Shown: one piece after another, positions 1 to 9,727 of the stretch
How positions within the stretch are numbered: position 1 is the stretch's first letter
Layout: every line of letters begins with the position of its first letter
Source: Acidobacteriota bacterium
Lineage (GTDB): Bacteria; Acidobacteriota; Terriglobia; Terriglobales; Acidobacteriaceae
Direction of reading: 5' to 3'
NCBI GenBank assembly: GCA_021813745.1
Contig: JAKAJO010000058.1
Span: forward strand, 1-38,707
DNA length: 38,707 bases
Program-made: the position numbers and the translations under genes
The notes under the pieces: generated by a model
What the model was told of the DNA's origin: nothing
The model's input: the letters and a program-made list of their open reading frames with translations, nothing else
Database searches by the model: none

Positions 1-1
1 C

Positions 2-328
2 TGCATGGTCAACGTAGCCCGTTTCTTCATCGAGTTCTGCATGACCGAGTCCTGCGGCAAATGCATCCCCTGCCGCGCCGGAACCGCACAGATGTATACG
101 CTCCTCACACGCATCTGCAATGGCTCGGCCACCATGGCAGACCTCCACCTGCTTGAAGATCTCTGCAGCACCGTCAAAGAAGCAAGCCTCTGCGGACTCG
201 GTCAGACGGCTCCCAATCCCGTGCTCAGTACCCTGAAGTATTTTCGAGACGAGTACATCCAGCACATCGAACAGAAACGATGCCCCGCTGGGGTCTGCAA
301 ATTTGACGCAGTGGAGGTGACGGCATGA
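2..328 (+). CDS. hoxF: NAD-reducing hydrogenase diaphorase subunit HoxF, C-terminal part (5' truncated by window)
   Basis: This is the C-terminal end of the flavoprotein (NuoF-like) subunit of a bidirectional hydrogenase, which carries FMN and one [4Fe-4S] cluster and exchanges electrons with NAD(H). About 108 codons are visible, and the reading frame is open to the window edge, so the true start lies outside. The motif [13 protein letters not shown] (roughly residues 15-27 of the visible part), with a further Cys in [13 protein letters not shown], is the classic cluster ligand set of NuoF/HoxF. NuoF of complex I is the alternative, but the downstream hydrogenase subunits settle the assignment. 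The stop codon overlaps the hoxU start (ATGA, 325-328), and a strong GGAGGTGA lies just inside the end of the gene, so the two are translationally coupled. Confidence 0.93.
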   Translation, partial: CMVNVARFFIEFCMTESCGKCIPCRAGTAQMYTLLTRICNGSATMADLHLLEDLCSTVKEASLCGLGQTAPNPVLSTLKYFRDEYIQHIEQKRCPAGVCKFDAVEVTA

Positions 329-1038
329 CGGATGCGGGCGATGTCAAAACACTCATCATCGACGACCGAGAGGTCAGCGCCCTGCGCGGTCAAACGATCC
401 TCGAAGTTGCTCGCGAAAATGGCATCGATATTCCCACGCTCTGCCACGTCAACGGCCTCGGGGACGTCGGCGCATGCCGCATGTGCCTCGTGGAGATCAA
501 AGGCACCAGCAAGCTCCAGCCGGCCTGCGTCACCACCATCTACGAAAGTATGGAGGTCAGCACCAACACAGAACGCCTCCAGAAGCATCGCCGCACCATC
601 CTCGAACTCCTCTTCGCCGAGCGAAATCACATCTGCTCGGTCTGCGTCGCCAACGGCCATTGCGAATTACAGTCTCTCGCACAGCAGCAAGGCTTAACCC
701 ATGTCCGCCTTCCCTATCGCAATCCGGACCTGCACGTCGATGGCTCGCATGAGCGCTACACCATCGATCACAATCGATGCATCCTCTGCACCCGCTGCGT
801 GCGTGTCTGCGCAGAGATTGAAGGCGCCCATGTCTGGGATGTCATGGGACGCGGCATCAACTCCATGATCATCTCCGATCTCAACAATCCCTGGGGCGAA
901 TCCAGCTGCACGCGCTGCGGCAAATGCGTGCAGGTCTGCCCCACCGGCGCGCTCTTTGATAAGAGCAAAGTCGGTGATGCCCATCCCAAGTACCCCGACT
1001 TTCTGCCCTATCTCAACCTGATGCGGGAGGCGAAATGA
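325..1038 (+). CDS. hoxU: NAD-reducing hydrogenase diaphorase small subunit HoxU
   Basis: A 237-aa iron-sulfur subunit that passes electrons between the HoxF flavin and the HoxY hydrogenase subunit in the cytoplasm. It has three parts in order. First is an N-terminal plant-type [2Fe-2S] domain with Cys in [16 protein letters not shown] and QPACVT. Next is the His-Cys [4Fe-4S] region (HRRTILELL...[15 protein letters not shown]). Last is a 2x[4Fe-4S] ferredoxin module ([11 protein letters not shown] and [16 protein letters not shown]). Length and order match HoxU, which equals the N-terminal part of NuoG. It overlaps hoxF and hoxY by 4 bp each (ATGA at both junctions), which indicates one operon. 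The NuoG N-terminus is the only serious alternative, and the following hydrogenase genes exclude it. Confidence 0.95.
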   Translation: MTDAGDVKTLIIDDREVSALRGQTILEVARENGIDIPTLCHVNGLGDVGACRMCLVEIKGTSKLQPACVTTIYESMEVSTNTERLQKHRRTILELLFAERNHICSVCVANGHCELQSLAQQQGLTHVRLPYRNPDLHVDGSHERYTIDHNRCILCTRCVRVCAEIEGAHVWDVMGRGINSMIISDLNNPWGESSCTRCGKCVQVCPTGALFDKSKVGDAHPKYPDFLPYLNLMREAK

Positions 1039-1568
1039 GCAAGCTGACCCTGGCAACAGTGTGGCTCGACGGATGCTCTGGCTGCCACATGTCTTTTCTC
1101 GACCTGGATGAGCGCCTGCTCGCTCTCGCCGAGCTTGTTGACATCGTCTACAGTCCCATCGTCGATCGCAAGGATTATCCAGACCATGTCGACATCGCTC
1201 TCGTCGAGGGCGCCGTCGCCTCCGTCGATGACGAAAAAAAAATTCACAAGATTCGCGCCCACACCAAAACCCTCGTCGCCATGGGCGATTGCGCCGTCGC
1301 CGGCAATGTCCCCTCCATGCGCAACCCCATCGGACCCAAGGCCATCCTTGATCGCGCCTTCATCGAAAACACGACGAGCCAGCCTCAGATTCCCTGCATC
1401 GTTGTTCCCAAACTCCTGCCCATCGTCCGGCCCATCCACGAGTTCGTCAAAGTCGATGTCTTTCTGCCGGGCTGCCCACCCTCGGCAGATACCTTCCACG
1501 CAGCGCTCACCGCCCTCGTCACCGGCACCCCGCTGGATGTTCCAGCCCTCACCCGCTTTGGAGCCTGA
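1035..1568 (+). CDS. hoxY: NAD-reducing [NiFe] hydrogenase small subunit HoxY
   Basis: A 177-aa electron-transfer subunit of the hydrogenase module, holding the proximal [4Fe-4S] cluster next to the Ni-Fe site in HoxH. Cys14 and Cys17 ([17 protein letters not shown]) form the first ligand pair. A further Cys is in [15 protein letters not shown], and the last is in [16 protein letters not shown], the usual small-subunit ligand pattern. It has no Tat signal and no medial or distal cluster domain, so it is the short cytoplasmic group-3 form, not a membrane uptake hydrogenase. It starts at the ATGA overlap with hoxU and is followed 3 bp later by hoxH. Confidence 0.95.
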   Translation: MSKLTLATVWLDGCSGCHMSFLDLDERLLALAELVDIVYSPIVDRKDYPDHVDIALVEGAVASVDDEKKIHKIRAHTKTLVAMGDCAVAGNVPSMRNPIGPKAILDRAFIENTTSQPQIPCIVVPKLLPIVRPIHEFVKVDVFLPGCPPSADTFHAALTALVTGTPLDVPALTRFGA

Positions 1569-1571
1569 GCC

Positions 1572-2996
1572 ATGAGCCAGACCATCACCATCGATCCCGT
1601 CACCCGTCTTGAAGGCCACGGCAAAATCACGATCCACCTCAACGAGCAGGGCCAGGTCTCCGATGCGCACTTTCACGTCACCCAGGTGCGCGGCTTCGAG
1701 CGCTTCTCGGAGGGCCGCCCCTTTTACGAGATGCCCAGCCTCATGGCGCGGATCTGTGGAATCTGTCCCGTCTCGCACTTGATCGCATCGGCCAAAGCCT
1801 GTGAAGCCATCATGTCCGTGCGCATTCCGCATGCCGCCGCGCAGCTTCGCCGCATGCTGAACCTTGCCCAGATGGTCCAGTCCCACGCACTCAGCTTCTT
1901 CCATCTCTCCTCGCCCGACCTGCTTCTAGGCCTCGATTCCGACCCCGCAAAGCGCCATATCTTCGGAGTTGCCGCCGGCTATCCCGAGCTTGGACGCGCC
2001 GGTATCGGCCTGCGTCGCTTCGGCCAGCACATCATCGAACTGCTCGGCAACAAGCGGATTCATCCAGGCTGGGTTGTGCCCGGCGGCGTCACCGAACCGC
2101 TTGCTCCCGCCAAGCGCGATGAAATCCTGAGCTTGCTCCCCGAGGCCTACGCCAACATTCAGCTCGCCCTCGATGCCTACAAAAAGACTTTTGCATCCTT
2201 TCGCAGCGAAGCCGACGTCTTCGCCAACTTCCCATCCCTCTTCCTGAGCCTCGTCCACGAGGACGACTCCATCGAACTCACCGATGGCACGCTGAAGCTC
2301 ATCGACGCAAAAGGCAGTGTCGTCGAGGAAGGCATCACCGCCCATCGATTCACTGAGGTCATCGGAGAAGCTGTCGAACCCTACAGCTATACCAAGTTCG
2401 CTTACTACAAGCCGCTTGGCTATCCCGATGGCAGCTATCGCGTCGGTCCGCTCGCCCGCCTCAACATCGTAAAATCGATGGGCACTCCGCGCGCCGAGAA
2501 GGAACTCGCCGAGTTCAAACAGATTGCCGACGGCCCCGTGCAAAGCTCCTTCTACTACCATCACGCACGTCTCGTTGAGATTCTTTATGGCATTGAGAAG
2601 ATTGAACAGATTCTCAGTGACCCGCTTATCCTCGACAAGCACGTCCGTGCCACCGCGGGAGTCAACCGGCTTGAAGGCGCCGGCATAGCAGAGGCTCCAC
2701 GCGGAACCCTGATGCACAATTACAAAGTTGACGAGAACGGACTCATCGTCTGGGCTAACCTTGTCATCGCCACCGGCCAGAACAACAACGCCATGAACCG
2801 CGGCGTACTGCAGGCCGCGCGTCACTACATCAAGGATGGAAAATTCACTGAAGGCATACTCAACCGCGTCGAGGCCGTTGTCCGCACCTTCGACCCATGC
2901 CTCAGCTGCTCCTCGCACGCCTTCGGCCAGATGCCGCTCCAAATCACCCTTATGGCCTCCACGGGCGAGGTTCTCGACACAGTAACCCGCTCGTGA
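1572..2996 (+). CDS. hoxH: NAD-reducing [NiFe] hydrogenase large subunit HoxH
   Basis: A 474-aa catalytic subunit that reversibly oxidises H2. The nickel ligands are complete. The L1 motif [10 protein letters not shown] carries Cys62 and Cys65, and the L2 motif DPCLSCSSH carries Cys443 and Cys446 with His449. Twenty-five residues follow His449. In this family such a tail is removed by an endopeptidase after NiFe(CN)2CO insertion, and the next gene encodes that protease. The N-terminus [15 protein letters not shown] is typical of the family. The hypA-F genes needed for cofactor assembly are not in this window and must lie elsewhere. The assignment to group 3d (NAD-coupled) rests on the hoxFU context. 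Confidence 0.96.
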   Translation: MSQTITIDPVTRLEGHGKITIHLNEQGQVSDAHFHVTQVRGFERFSEGRPFYEMPSLMARICGICPVSHLIASAKACEAIMSVRIPHAAAQLRRMLNLAQMVQSHALSFFHLSSPDLLLGLDSDPAKRHIFGVAAGYPELGRAGIGLRRFGQHIIELLGNKRIHPGWVVPGGVTEPLAPAKRDEILSLLPEAYANIQLALDAYKKTFASFRSEADVFANFPSLFLSLVHEDDSIELTDGTLKLIDAKGSVVEEGITAHRFTEVIGEAVEPYSYTKFAYYKPLGYPDGSYRVGPLARLNIVKSMGTPRAEKELAEFKQIADGPVQSSFYYHHARLVEILYGIEKIEQILSDPLILDKHVRATAGVNRLEGAGIAEAPRGTLMHNYKVDENGLIVWANLVIATGQNNNAMNRGVLQAARHYIKDGKFTEGILNRVEAVVRTFDPCLSCSSHAFGQMPLQITLMASTGEVLDTVTRS

Positions 2997-3001
2997 CTGC
3001 C

Positions 3002-3505
3002 ATGACCGCCGAGCCCATTCCCTGCCTCATCCTCGCCTGCGGCAACCCGCTCCGCGAGGACGATGGCATCGGCCCTCACCTCGCTGAGTGGGCCGCAGAC
3101 CGCTGGCGCGCTGATCCGCGCATTCGCATCATCTCTCGTCAACAGTGGACGCCCGAACTGGCCGCCGACATTGCCACAGCTCATTCTGTTGTCTTCCTCG
3201 ACTGCTCCATCGACGCCGCGCCGGGCCAAGTCAATCTTCAGCCCGTCCAGCCCGCCGCGCCGCAATTTGTTCCCGCCACGCACCACTCAGGCGCAACAGA
3301 ACTCCTCGCACTCGCTCGTGACCTCTACAATGCAGCTCCGCAAAAGGCGCTCCTGCTCACCGTCGGAGCAGGCTCACTCACATTCGCGGAGGATCTGAGC
3401 AGCACCGTGCAGGCTGCGTTGCCGCGTGCCATCCACCTCTTGCAAACAACCGTACAGGATCTCCTCAGCGATATCCCCGCACCAGCTGAGCCTCAATCCG
3501 CATAA
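3002..3505 (+). CDS. hoxW: Hydrogenase maturation protease HoxW (peptidase M52)
   Basis: A 167-aa endopeptidase of the HycI/HyaD/HoxW family that cleaves the C-terminal tail of the matured HoxH precursor. The N-terminal ILACGNPLREDDGIGPHLA is the family signature G-N-x-L-x-x-D-D-G. The Asp after the Arg-Glu pair contributes to nickel-dependent recognition in characterised homologues. The ATG at 3002 is chosen because it lies just after the hoxH stop and directly precedes the conserved beta strand. The open frame runs further upstream inside hoxH, but that part has no family character. The end overlaps by 13 bp with the 3' end of the convergent fucosidase gene. Confidence 0.9.
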   Translation: MTAEPIPCLILACGNPLREDDGIGPHLAEWAADRWRADPRIRIISRQQWTPELAADIATAHSVVFLDCSIDAAPGQVNLQPVQPAAPQFVPATHHSGATELLALARDLYNAAPQKALLLTVGAGSLTFAEDLSSTVQAALPRAIHLLQTTVQDLLSDIPAPAEPQSA

Positions 3506-4920
3506 CCGCTCAGCTTCAGCACATACGCATACTTGCCTGGCAGCGTCTCCGGCAGCGTCACGCGCAGATCCCCGCCCGCAGCCGATGCCTGCAGCGCCTC
3601 CGCTTCGCCGAGCAGTGTCACTGCTCCCTTTCTCGACGCAACACCTTGCACCGTGACCGTCTTCGCCTTTGGCGTGCCCAGGATCGTCACATACAGGTCA
3701 CTTCCTTTCCGCGTGAAGCGCAGATCATCACCCTCCGCGCTCTTGCCTGTCGCGCGCATCCATGGCGTTGTGTCATAGATCGCCTCCCCGTTCTGCTTCA
3801 GCCACGCGCCCAGTGCCTTCAGCCGCTCCATCTGCACCGGCGGAATCGTCCCATCTGCTTCCGGTCCCACGTCCAGCAGCAGGTTCCCGTTCTTGCTCAC
3901 AATGTCCACCAGCAATGCAATCAGATCCGCCGGCGCAATCGTCTCCGCTTCACCCTCCGCGCGGTTGTAGCCGAACGACCGCCCCAGCCCACGGCACTCC
4001 TCCCACTTCTTCTGGCTGATCGCATCCAGCTTTTTGTACTCTGGCGAAGTAAAGTCCGAGTGCTTGATCCCAAAGCGGTCGTCAATCACGCCATCCGGCA
4101 CCGCGTTGTAGTAGTCCGCTTCCACCTCCAACGCCCGTCCCGTCTTCGGCCAATCAATGTCGTTCCACAGGACCGCCGGATGATACCTGTCGATCAACTC
4201 ATGAATCTGCGCATAGGCGTAGTCACCATACGCCTGTGTCTCCGGCTTTACCGTCTGGTAATCCGCTGCCGTCTCAATCGGCCCCGAGTTGAATGTCCAG
4301 TCGTACCCGCCTGAATAGTACAACCCCATCCGCATTCCCTTTTTCTCAACGGCAGCCGTCAACTCGCCCACAATATCCCGTTCCGCATGCCGCTCGTTCA
4401 TCGGAATCGAGGGATTTGGATTCACCGTTGTACTCGGCCATAATGTAAAACCCTCATGGTGCTTGCTCGTCAGCACCACATAGCGCGCGCCCGCGTCGTG
4501 GAAAATTTGTGCCCACTCGTCGGGATTCCACTTCTTCGACTCCCGATTAAAGACTGGTGCAAAGTCGTAATAGCCGAAGTCCGCGCCATAGTGCTCGCGA
4601 TGATACGCCTGCGTCGGCGACCCTGGAATCCGCATCACGTTCAGATACCACTCCGCATACGGGTTGTACTTGATGTAATCTGCCGAGGTGAAGTCGTGGT
4701 CAGGATGCGAAAGCGGCGCCCAGCCCGGCACTGAATAAAGGCCCCAGTGAATGAAGATGCCCAGCTTCGCGCCCGCGTACCATTGGGGCAGCGGATGGCT
4801 GTCCAGCGACTCAAGCGTCGGCTGATATTTGGCCGGCGTCTGTGCCACACACAATCCGCACAATCCAGAAAGCACCAGCGCTGGAACCGCTGCCCTCACC
4901 CATCCAAAACGCATCATCAT
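3493..4920 (-). CDS. Secreted alpha-L-fucosidase (GH29)
   Basis: A 475-aa glycoside hydrolase that removes alpha-L-fucose from glycans with retention of configuration. A signal peptide is visible (MMMRFGWVRAAVPALVLSGL, then CGLCVAQ), followed by FIHWGLYSVPGWAP and YVVLTSKHHEGFTLWPS, both hallmark GH29 strands. The nucleophile is the Asp in AVLWNDIDWP (residue 254 from the chosen start). The C-terminal third is a beta-sandwich-like region (YVTILGTPKAKTVTVQGV). The start at 4920 is preferred over upstream codons because it begins the signal peptide and follows AGAGGAG; any of three tandem ATGs (4920, 4917, 4914) could be used. It is convergent with hoxW and not part of the hydrogenase operon. 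The fucose-degrading partner genes are not nearby. Confidence 0.93.
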   Translation of the reverse strand: MMMRFGWVRAAVPALVLSGLCGLCVAQTPAKYQPTLESLDSHPLPQWYAGAKLGIFIHWGLYSVPGWAPLSHPDHDFTSADYIKYNPYAEWYLNVMRIPGSPTQAYHREHYGADFGYYDFAPVFNRESKKWNPDEWAQIFHDAGARYVVLTSKHHEGFTLWPSTTVNPNPSIPMNERHAERDIVGELTAAVEKKGMRMGLYYSGGYDWTFNSGPIETAADYQTVKPETQAYGDYAYAQIHELIDRYHPAVLWNDIDWPKTGRALEVEADYYNAVPDGVIDDRFGIKHSDFTSPEYKKLDAISQKKWEECRGLGRSFGYNRAEGEAETIAPADLIALLVDIVSKNGNLLLDVGPEADGTIPPVQMERLKALGAWLKQNGEAIYDTTPWMRATGKSAEGDDLRFTRKGSDLYVTILGTPKAKTVTVQGVASRKGAVTLLGEAEALQASAAGGDLRVTLPETLPGKYAYVLKLSGYAD

Positions 4921-5032
4921 CCTTCGGTCTCCTCTGTGCGGCAGGATCCAATCCCACTTTCGGCCGAAACTCCGCACCCCCGCATCATAACGATGCAGTC
5001 GCACCATGCCAACTCATTCGCTCCTTCAAAGC

Positions 5033-5064
5033 AAAACGGCGGCAGCATCTGTATGCCACCGCCG
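5033..5064 (-). terminator. Rho-independent terminator of the nifJ / DHOD-like unit
   Basis: On the minus strand a 12-bp stem (arms at 5053-5064 and 5037-5048, two internal G:T wobble pairs) with a 4-nt loop (5049-5052) is followed by TTTTGCTTTG. It begins 24 bp after the stop codon of the DHOD-like gene, in the correct orientation to end the nifJ transcript. Confidence 0.8.
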
Positions 5065-5087
5065 CCTTGCATCACAATCGAGTGAGA

Positions 5088-6104
5088 TCAGAACGCTGTC
5101 ACCGTCTGCCGCAGACTGTACGAGCTAAGCGTCTTGATGTAATTCCCGCGGTCAAACGGCGACACATCCGGCACGCTCTTCCGGCTGAGGCATCCCCGCG
5201 TGCCCCACAGCGTTTCGTACTCATGCCGTTCTAGCCAGTACTGCATATCCGCCAGCACGCGCCCAATGTGCTCAATGCCATGAATGTGCAGGGCCGACGC
5301 CATCATCGTGATGCTCGCCCCTGCCATAATGCTCTTCAGCACATCCTCCGCCGTGTGCACGCCGCCGGTAATCGCAATGTCCAGGTCGACCTGCCCATAC
5401 AGAATCGCCGCCCAGTGCAGCCGCGGCAATAATTCAGAGGACGTGGAGAAATGCAGGGACGGCCGCACTTCCAGCGCCTCAATATCAAAATCCGGCTGAT
5501 AGAACCGGTTGAACAACGCCACGCCGCGCGCACCCACCTGCTCCAGCCGGCTCACCAGCGATGCCATACTCGTGTAAGACTGCGACAACTTCACCGAAAC
5601 CGGTATCTTCACTTCCTGGCAGACACTCTCCACCAGTTCCAGCAGCTGCACTTCCAGCACCACTGAAGTTTGATTCTTGTCCGTCGCCAGCGCATATGTG
5701 TTCAGCTCAATCGCATCCGCGCCTGCCTGCTCCATCTCCTTCGCAAACCGCACCCAGCCTCCCGGCGTCACACCGTTCAAGCTCGCCAGAATCGGAATCC
5801 GAACCGCATCCTTGGCTTTCCGCAGATGCTCCAGATACACCTCCTGCGTGATGCGATAATCCGCCTGCTTCGGCAAGAAGTCCAACGACTCCGCAAACGA
5901 CTCCGTTCCTCGCGCAAGGTCCTCATCCAGTGCCTTCGACTCCAGAATCAGCTGCTCTTCAAACAGCGACGTCAGCACAACCGCCGCTGCTCCCGCGTCC
6001 TCCATGCGCCGAATGTTGTCGAGAGACTCCGACAGTGGCGTGGACGACACGATGATTGGTCCTTTCAGATCCAATCCCAGATACTTTGTCGAAAAGTCGA
6101 TCAT
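5088..6104 (-). CDS. Dihydroorotate-dehydrogenase-like FMN protein partnered with NifJ
   Basis: A 338-aa TIM-barrel flavoprotein of the DHOD-like family, related to PyrD and to the PreA half of dihydropyrimidine dehydrogenase. Recognisable segments are LDLKGPIIVSSTPLSES (N-terminal strand), ILASLNGVTPGGW, DAIELNTYA, IPVSVKLSQSYTSM (FMN phosphate side) and IAITGGVHTAEDVLKSIMAGA. No Fe-S motif is present. The start at 6104 is set by GGAGGTG upstream and by the 4-bp ATGA overlap with the nifJ stop (6101-6104). This close coupling to pyruvate:ferredoxin oxidoreductase is recurrent in several phyla, but the substrate of this subfamily is not established. I would not call it PyrD or assign it to pyrimidine synthesis. 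Confidence 0.85.
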   Translation of the reverse strand: MIDFSTKYLGLDLKGPIIVSSTPLSESLDNIRRMEDAGAAAVVLTSLFEEQLILESKALDEDLARGTESFAESLDFLPKQADYRITQEVYLEHLRKAKDAVRIPILASLNGVTPGGWVRFAKEMEQAGADAIELNTYALATDKNQTSVVLEVQLLELVESVCQEVKIPVSVKLSQSYTSMASLVSRLEQVGARGVALFNRFYQPDFDIEALEVRPSLHFSTSSELLPRLHWAAILYGQVDLDIAITGGVHTAEDVLKSIMAGASITMMASALHIHGIEHIGRVLADMQYWLERHEYETLWGTRGCLSRKSVPDVSPFDRGNYIKTLSSYSLRQTVTAF

Positions 6105-9100
6105 TCCGCACCTCCGCCCACTGCCACCGCAACCTTCTCCTCCGGCTTCTCCTTGGGGGCGATGTCCGGTGTCTCTCCTCGTCCCGGCATGGCAGCCCTC
6201 GCGGAGTACACGCGCCACTGCCGCTCGACATCGTCCTGCGCTTCTTCCAGCAGCTTCGCTGCCAGCTCGGGATTGCTCCGCGCCAGCATCGTGTACCGCG
6301 CCTCGCGATACGCATATTCCTTCAGCCGAATCGATGGCGCCTTCGAGTCCAGCTGGAACGGATTCTTTCCTTCCTCACGCAACGCCGGGTTATAGCGCAT
6401 CAAAGGCCAGTAGCCTGACTGCACCGCCAGCTTCTGCTGCTCCAGCCCATGCACCAGGTCGTACCCGTGCGCAATGCAGGAGGCATACGCGATGATGAGC
6501 GACGGGCCCTCATGCGCTTCGGCCTCCTGAAAGGCCTTCACCACGTGCGTGTCGTTGCCCCCCAGCGCCACCTGTGCCACGTACACTGAGCCGTAGCTCA
6601 CCGCTTCCATCGCCAGGTCTTTCCGGCTCACGCGCTTGCCGCTCGCGGCAAACTTCGCCACTGCGCCGCGCGGCGTCGCCTTCGACGACTGCCCGCCCGT
6701 ATTCGAGTACACCTCCGTATCCAGCACCAGCACGTTGATGTTTTTGCCCGAACCCAGCACGTGGTCCAGCCCGCCGAACCCAATGTCAAACGCCCAGCCG
6801 TCGCCGCCCAGGATCCAGACGCTCCTCCGCACCAGCGCATCTGCAATGGCCAGCAAGTTCCGCGCATCGGATGAATCCAGCGCCGCCAACTTGATGCGTA
6901 ACACGTTCACGCGATCACGCTGCGCGTGGATCTCCTCTTCCGTTCTCTGCGGAGCGTCCAGCAGCGCATGCACCAGTCCGCTGCCCACCTGGGGAGCCAA
7001 TCGCATCAGCAGCGTCTCGGCAAACTCCTTCTGCTGATCCAGCGCGGTCCGCATCCCGAAGCCGAACTCCGCATTGTCTTCAAACAGCGAGTTGGCCCAT
7101 GTCGGCCCACGTCCTTCCGCATTCGTGCTGTACGGCGTCGTCGGCAGGTTGCCGCCATAGATCGACGAACACCCTGTCGCATTTGCAATATACAGCCTGT
7201 CGCCAAACAACTGAGTCAGCAGTTTGATGTACGCCGTCTCGCCGCAGCCTGCGCATGCACCAGAAAATTCGAACAGCGGCCGCAGAAGTTGCAGGTCCTT
7301 CACCTGCCCGTGCGACAGCTTGCTCCGATCCATCTCCGGTAGCGTCAGGAAGTATTCCCAGTTCTCGCGCTCGCTCGCGCGCAGCGGTGCCTGCGGCGCC
7401 ATGTTGATCGCCTTCCGGCCCGCATCGCTTTTGTCCTTCACCGGACACACATCCACGCACACCGCGCAGCCCGTGCAATCCTCCGGCGATACCTGTAGCG
7501 TGTAGTGGTCGTTCTCCATTCCGCGCCATTTCGGTTTCGCCCACTGGAAGGTCGCAGGAGCCTTTTCCGCATACTCGGCTCCATACACCTTCGAGCGAAT
7601 CACTGCATGCGGGCATACCATCACACACTTGCCGCACTGGATGCACAAATCCTTCTCCCACACCGGAATCGACTGCGCAATGTTCCGCTTCTCCCACTGC
7701 GACGTCGCCGTCGGAAACGCACCGCCCGCAGGAATCGCGCTCACCGGCAGCAGGTCGCCGCGTCCCGCCGCAATCTCGCCCAGTACCGACCGCACAAACT
7801 CCGGAGCCTTGTCAGAGATCGAAGGAATCAGGTCAAACTCCGACGACACACTCTCCGGGACCGACACCTTTTCCAGATGCGCCAGTGCTGCATCCACGGC
7901 CGCGTAGTTTTTCTCTACCACCGCCTCGCCGCGCTTGCCATAGGTCTTCTTGATCGCCTTCTTAATCTGCGCAATCGCCTCTTCGCGCGGTAGCACGCCA
8001 CTGATCGCAAAGAAGCAAGTCTGCATAATCGTGTTGATGCGCGAGCCCATCCCCGCCTCGCGCGCCACCGTGTAGCCGTCAATCACATAAAACTCAATCT
8101 TCTTTTCAATCAGCTCGCGCTGCATCGTCCGCGGCAGCTTCTCCCAGATCTCCGCTGCCCCATACGGCGCATTCAGCAGGAAAACCGCGCCCGGCATCGC
8201 CGCTTCCAGCACGTTCATCTTTTCCAGGAAGCTGAAGTTGTGGCACGCCACAAAGCTCGCCTGCGTGATCAGGTACGTCGAGTGAATCGGCTTCGGCCCA
8301 AAGCGCAGATGCGACGTCGTCATCGACCCCGACTTCTTCGAGTCGTACACAAAATAGCCCTGCGCAAAGTTCGGTGTCTCGCTGCCGATAATCTTGATCG
8401 AGTTCTTGTTCGCGCCCACCGTGCCATCCGAGCCCAGCCCGTAGAACAGCGCCCGCACCGTCTGCGGATCCTCGGTGGAAAACGACGGATCATACCGCAG
8501 GCTCGTGTGCGTCACGTCATCGTCAATCCCGATCGTGAAGTGATTCTTCGGCGCCGTCTTCTCTAGTTCGTCGAAGATGCCCTTTACCATCGCCGGCGTG
8601 AACTCCTTTGACGACAGGCCGTAGCGTCCGCCCACCACCGTCGGCATCGCCGCAAACGGTAGGCTCGCCGCGTGCTCGGCCAGCACCGTCATCACATCCT
8701 GGTAGAGCGGCTCGCCCGTCGCACCCGGCTCCTTGCAGCGGTCCAGCACGGCAATCGACTTCACCGTCGCCGGCAACGCCGCCAGCAGCGCCTTCGCGTC
8801 AAACGGCCGATAGAGCCGCACTTTCACCAGCCCCACCTTCGCGCCCTGCCGGTTCAGCGCATCCACCGCTTCCTCCGCGGCCTCCGCGCCGGAGCCCATC
8901 ATCACAATCACCCGCTCCGCATCCGCCGCGCCTGCGTAGTCAAACAGGTGATACGCGCGACCCGTCTGCGCCGCCAGCCGGTTCATCACGCCCTGCACGA
9001 TCCCCGGCACCGCCGCGTAATACGGGCTGCACGCCTCCCGCGCCTGGAAAAACACGTCCGGGTTCTGCGCCGAACCGCGCAGCCGCGGATGGTCCGGGCT

Positions 9101-9727
9101 CAACGCCTGCTTGCGATACGCCAGGATGTACTTGTCGTCCAGCAGCGCACGAATCGTCTCGTCCGCAATCGGCTCAATCTTCGCCACCTCGTGCGAAGTC
9201 CTGAAGCCATCAAAGAAATGAATAAACGGAATCCGCGACTCCAGCGTCGCAATCTGCGCCACCAGCGCCATGTCTGCCACTTCCTGCACGGAGTTCGAGG
9301 ACAGCATCGCCCAGCCCGTCGTGCGGCACGCCATCACGTCCGAGTGGTCGCCAAAAATCGAAAGCGCATGCGTGGCAATCGTCCGCGCCGTCACGTGCAT
9401 CGTGGCCGGCGTCAGCTCGCCCGCTATCTTGAACATATTGGGAATCATCAGCAGCAGGCCCTGGCTCGCCGTAAACGTCGTGCCAAAAGCCCCCGCCTGC
9501 AGCGCCCCATGCAGCGCGCCCGCCGCGCCGCCCTCGCTTTGCAACTCTTCCACGATGGGCAACGCGCCCCAGATATTCTTCTTCCCCTCGGCCCGCCACT
9601 GGTCGGCCCACTCCGCCATCGGCGACGACGGCGTAATCGGATAAATCGCCACCACTTCGCTCAACCGATAGGCCACTGAAGCCGCAGCTTCGTTCCCATC
9701 CAGAATCACCATCTTCTGCTCACTCAT
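6101..9727 (-). CDS. nifJ: Pyruvate:ferredoxin (flavodoxin) oxidoreductase, single-chain
   Basis: A 1208-aa cytoplasmic enzyme that converts pyruvate, CoA and oxidised ferredoxin to acetyl-CoA, CO2 and reduced ferredoxin. Domains in order: the N-terminal alpha domain (VAYRLSEVVAIYPITPSSPM), the beta/CoA-binding domain, the gamma domain (FYGLGSDGTVGANKNS), a 2x[4Fe-4S] ferredoxin domain (CIQCGKCVMVCPHAVI and CTGCAVCVDVCPVKDKS), and the C-terminal TPP domain (GACAGCGETAYIKL, GGDGWAFDIGFGGLDHV, YSNTGGQSSKATPRGA). Length and order are those of complete NifJ/PFOR. ATG 9727 is preferred over the GTG 15 bp upstream because GAGG lies 12 bases before it. With the Hox hydrogenase on the facing strand it fits fermentative or micro-oxic growth: PFOR makes reduced ferredoxin, and the hydrogenase can dispose of excess reductant as H2. 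Confidence 0.97.
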   Translation of the reverse strand: MSEQKMVILDGNEAAASVAYRLSEVVAIYPITPSSPMAEWADQWRAEGKKNIWGALPIVEELQSEGGAAGALHGALQAGAFGTTFTASQGLLLMIPNMFKIAGELTPATMHVTARTIATHALSIFGDHSDVMACRTTGWAMLSSNSVQEVADMALVAQIATLESRIPFIHFFDGFRTSHEVAKIEPIADETIRALLDDKYILAYRKQALSPDHPRLRGSAQNPDVFFQAREACSPYYAAVPGIVQGVMNRLAAQTGRAYHLFDYAGAADAERVIVMMGSGAEAAEEAVDALNRQGAKVGLVKVRLYRPFDAKALLAALPATVKSIAVLDRCKEPGATGEPLYQDVMTVLAEHAASLPFAAMPTVVGGRYGLSSKEFTPAMVKGIFDELEKTAPKNHFTIGIDDDVTHTSLRYDPSFSTEDPQTVRALFYGLGSDGTVGANKNSIKIIGSETPNFAQGYFVYDSKKSGSMTTSHLRFGPKPIHSTYLITQASFVACHNFSFLEKMNVLEAAMPGAVFLLNAPYGAAEIWEKLPRTMQRELIEKKIEFYVIDGYTVAREAGMGSRINTIMQTCFFAISGVLPREEAIAQIKKAIKKTYGKRGEAVVEKNYAAVDAALAHLEKVSVPESVSSEFDLIPSISDKAPEFVRSVLGEIAAGRGDLLPVSAIPAGGAFPTATSQWEKRNIAQSIPVWEKDLCIQCGKCVMVCPHAVIRSKVYGAEYAEKAPATFQWAKPKWRGMENDHYTLQVSPEDCTGCAVCVDVCPVKDKSDAGRKAINMAPQAPLRASERENWEYFLTLPEMDRSKLSHGQVKDLQLLRPLFEFSGACAGCGETAYIKLLTQLFGDRLYIANATGCSSIYGGNLPTTPYSTNAEGRGPTWANSLFEDNAEFGFGMRTALDQQKEFAETLLMRLAPQVGSGLVHALLDAPQRTEEEIHAQRDRVNVLRIKLAALDSSDARNLLAIADALVRRSVWILGGDGWAFDIGFGGLDHVLGSGKNINVLVLDTEVYSNTGGQSSKATPRGAVAKFAASGKRVSRKDLAMEAVSYGSVYVAQVALGGNDTHVVKAFQEAEAHEGPSLIIAYASCIAHGYDLVHGLEQQKLAVQSGYWPLMRYNPALREEGKNPFQLDSKAPSIRLKEYAYREARYTMLARSNPELAAKLLEEAQDDVERQWRVYSARAAMPGRGETPDIAPKEKPEEKVAVAVGGGAE

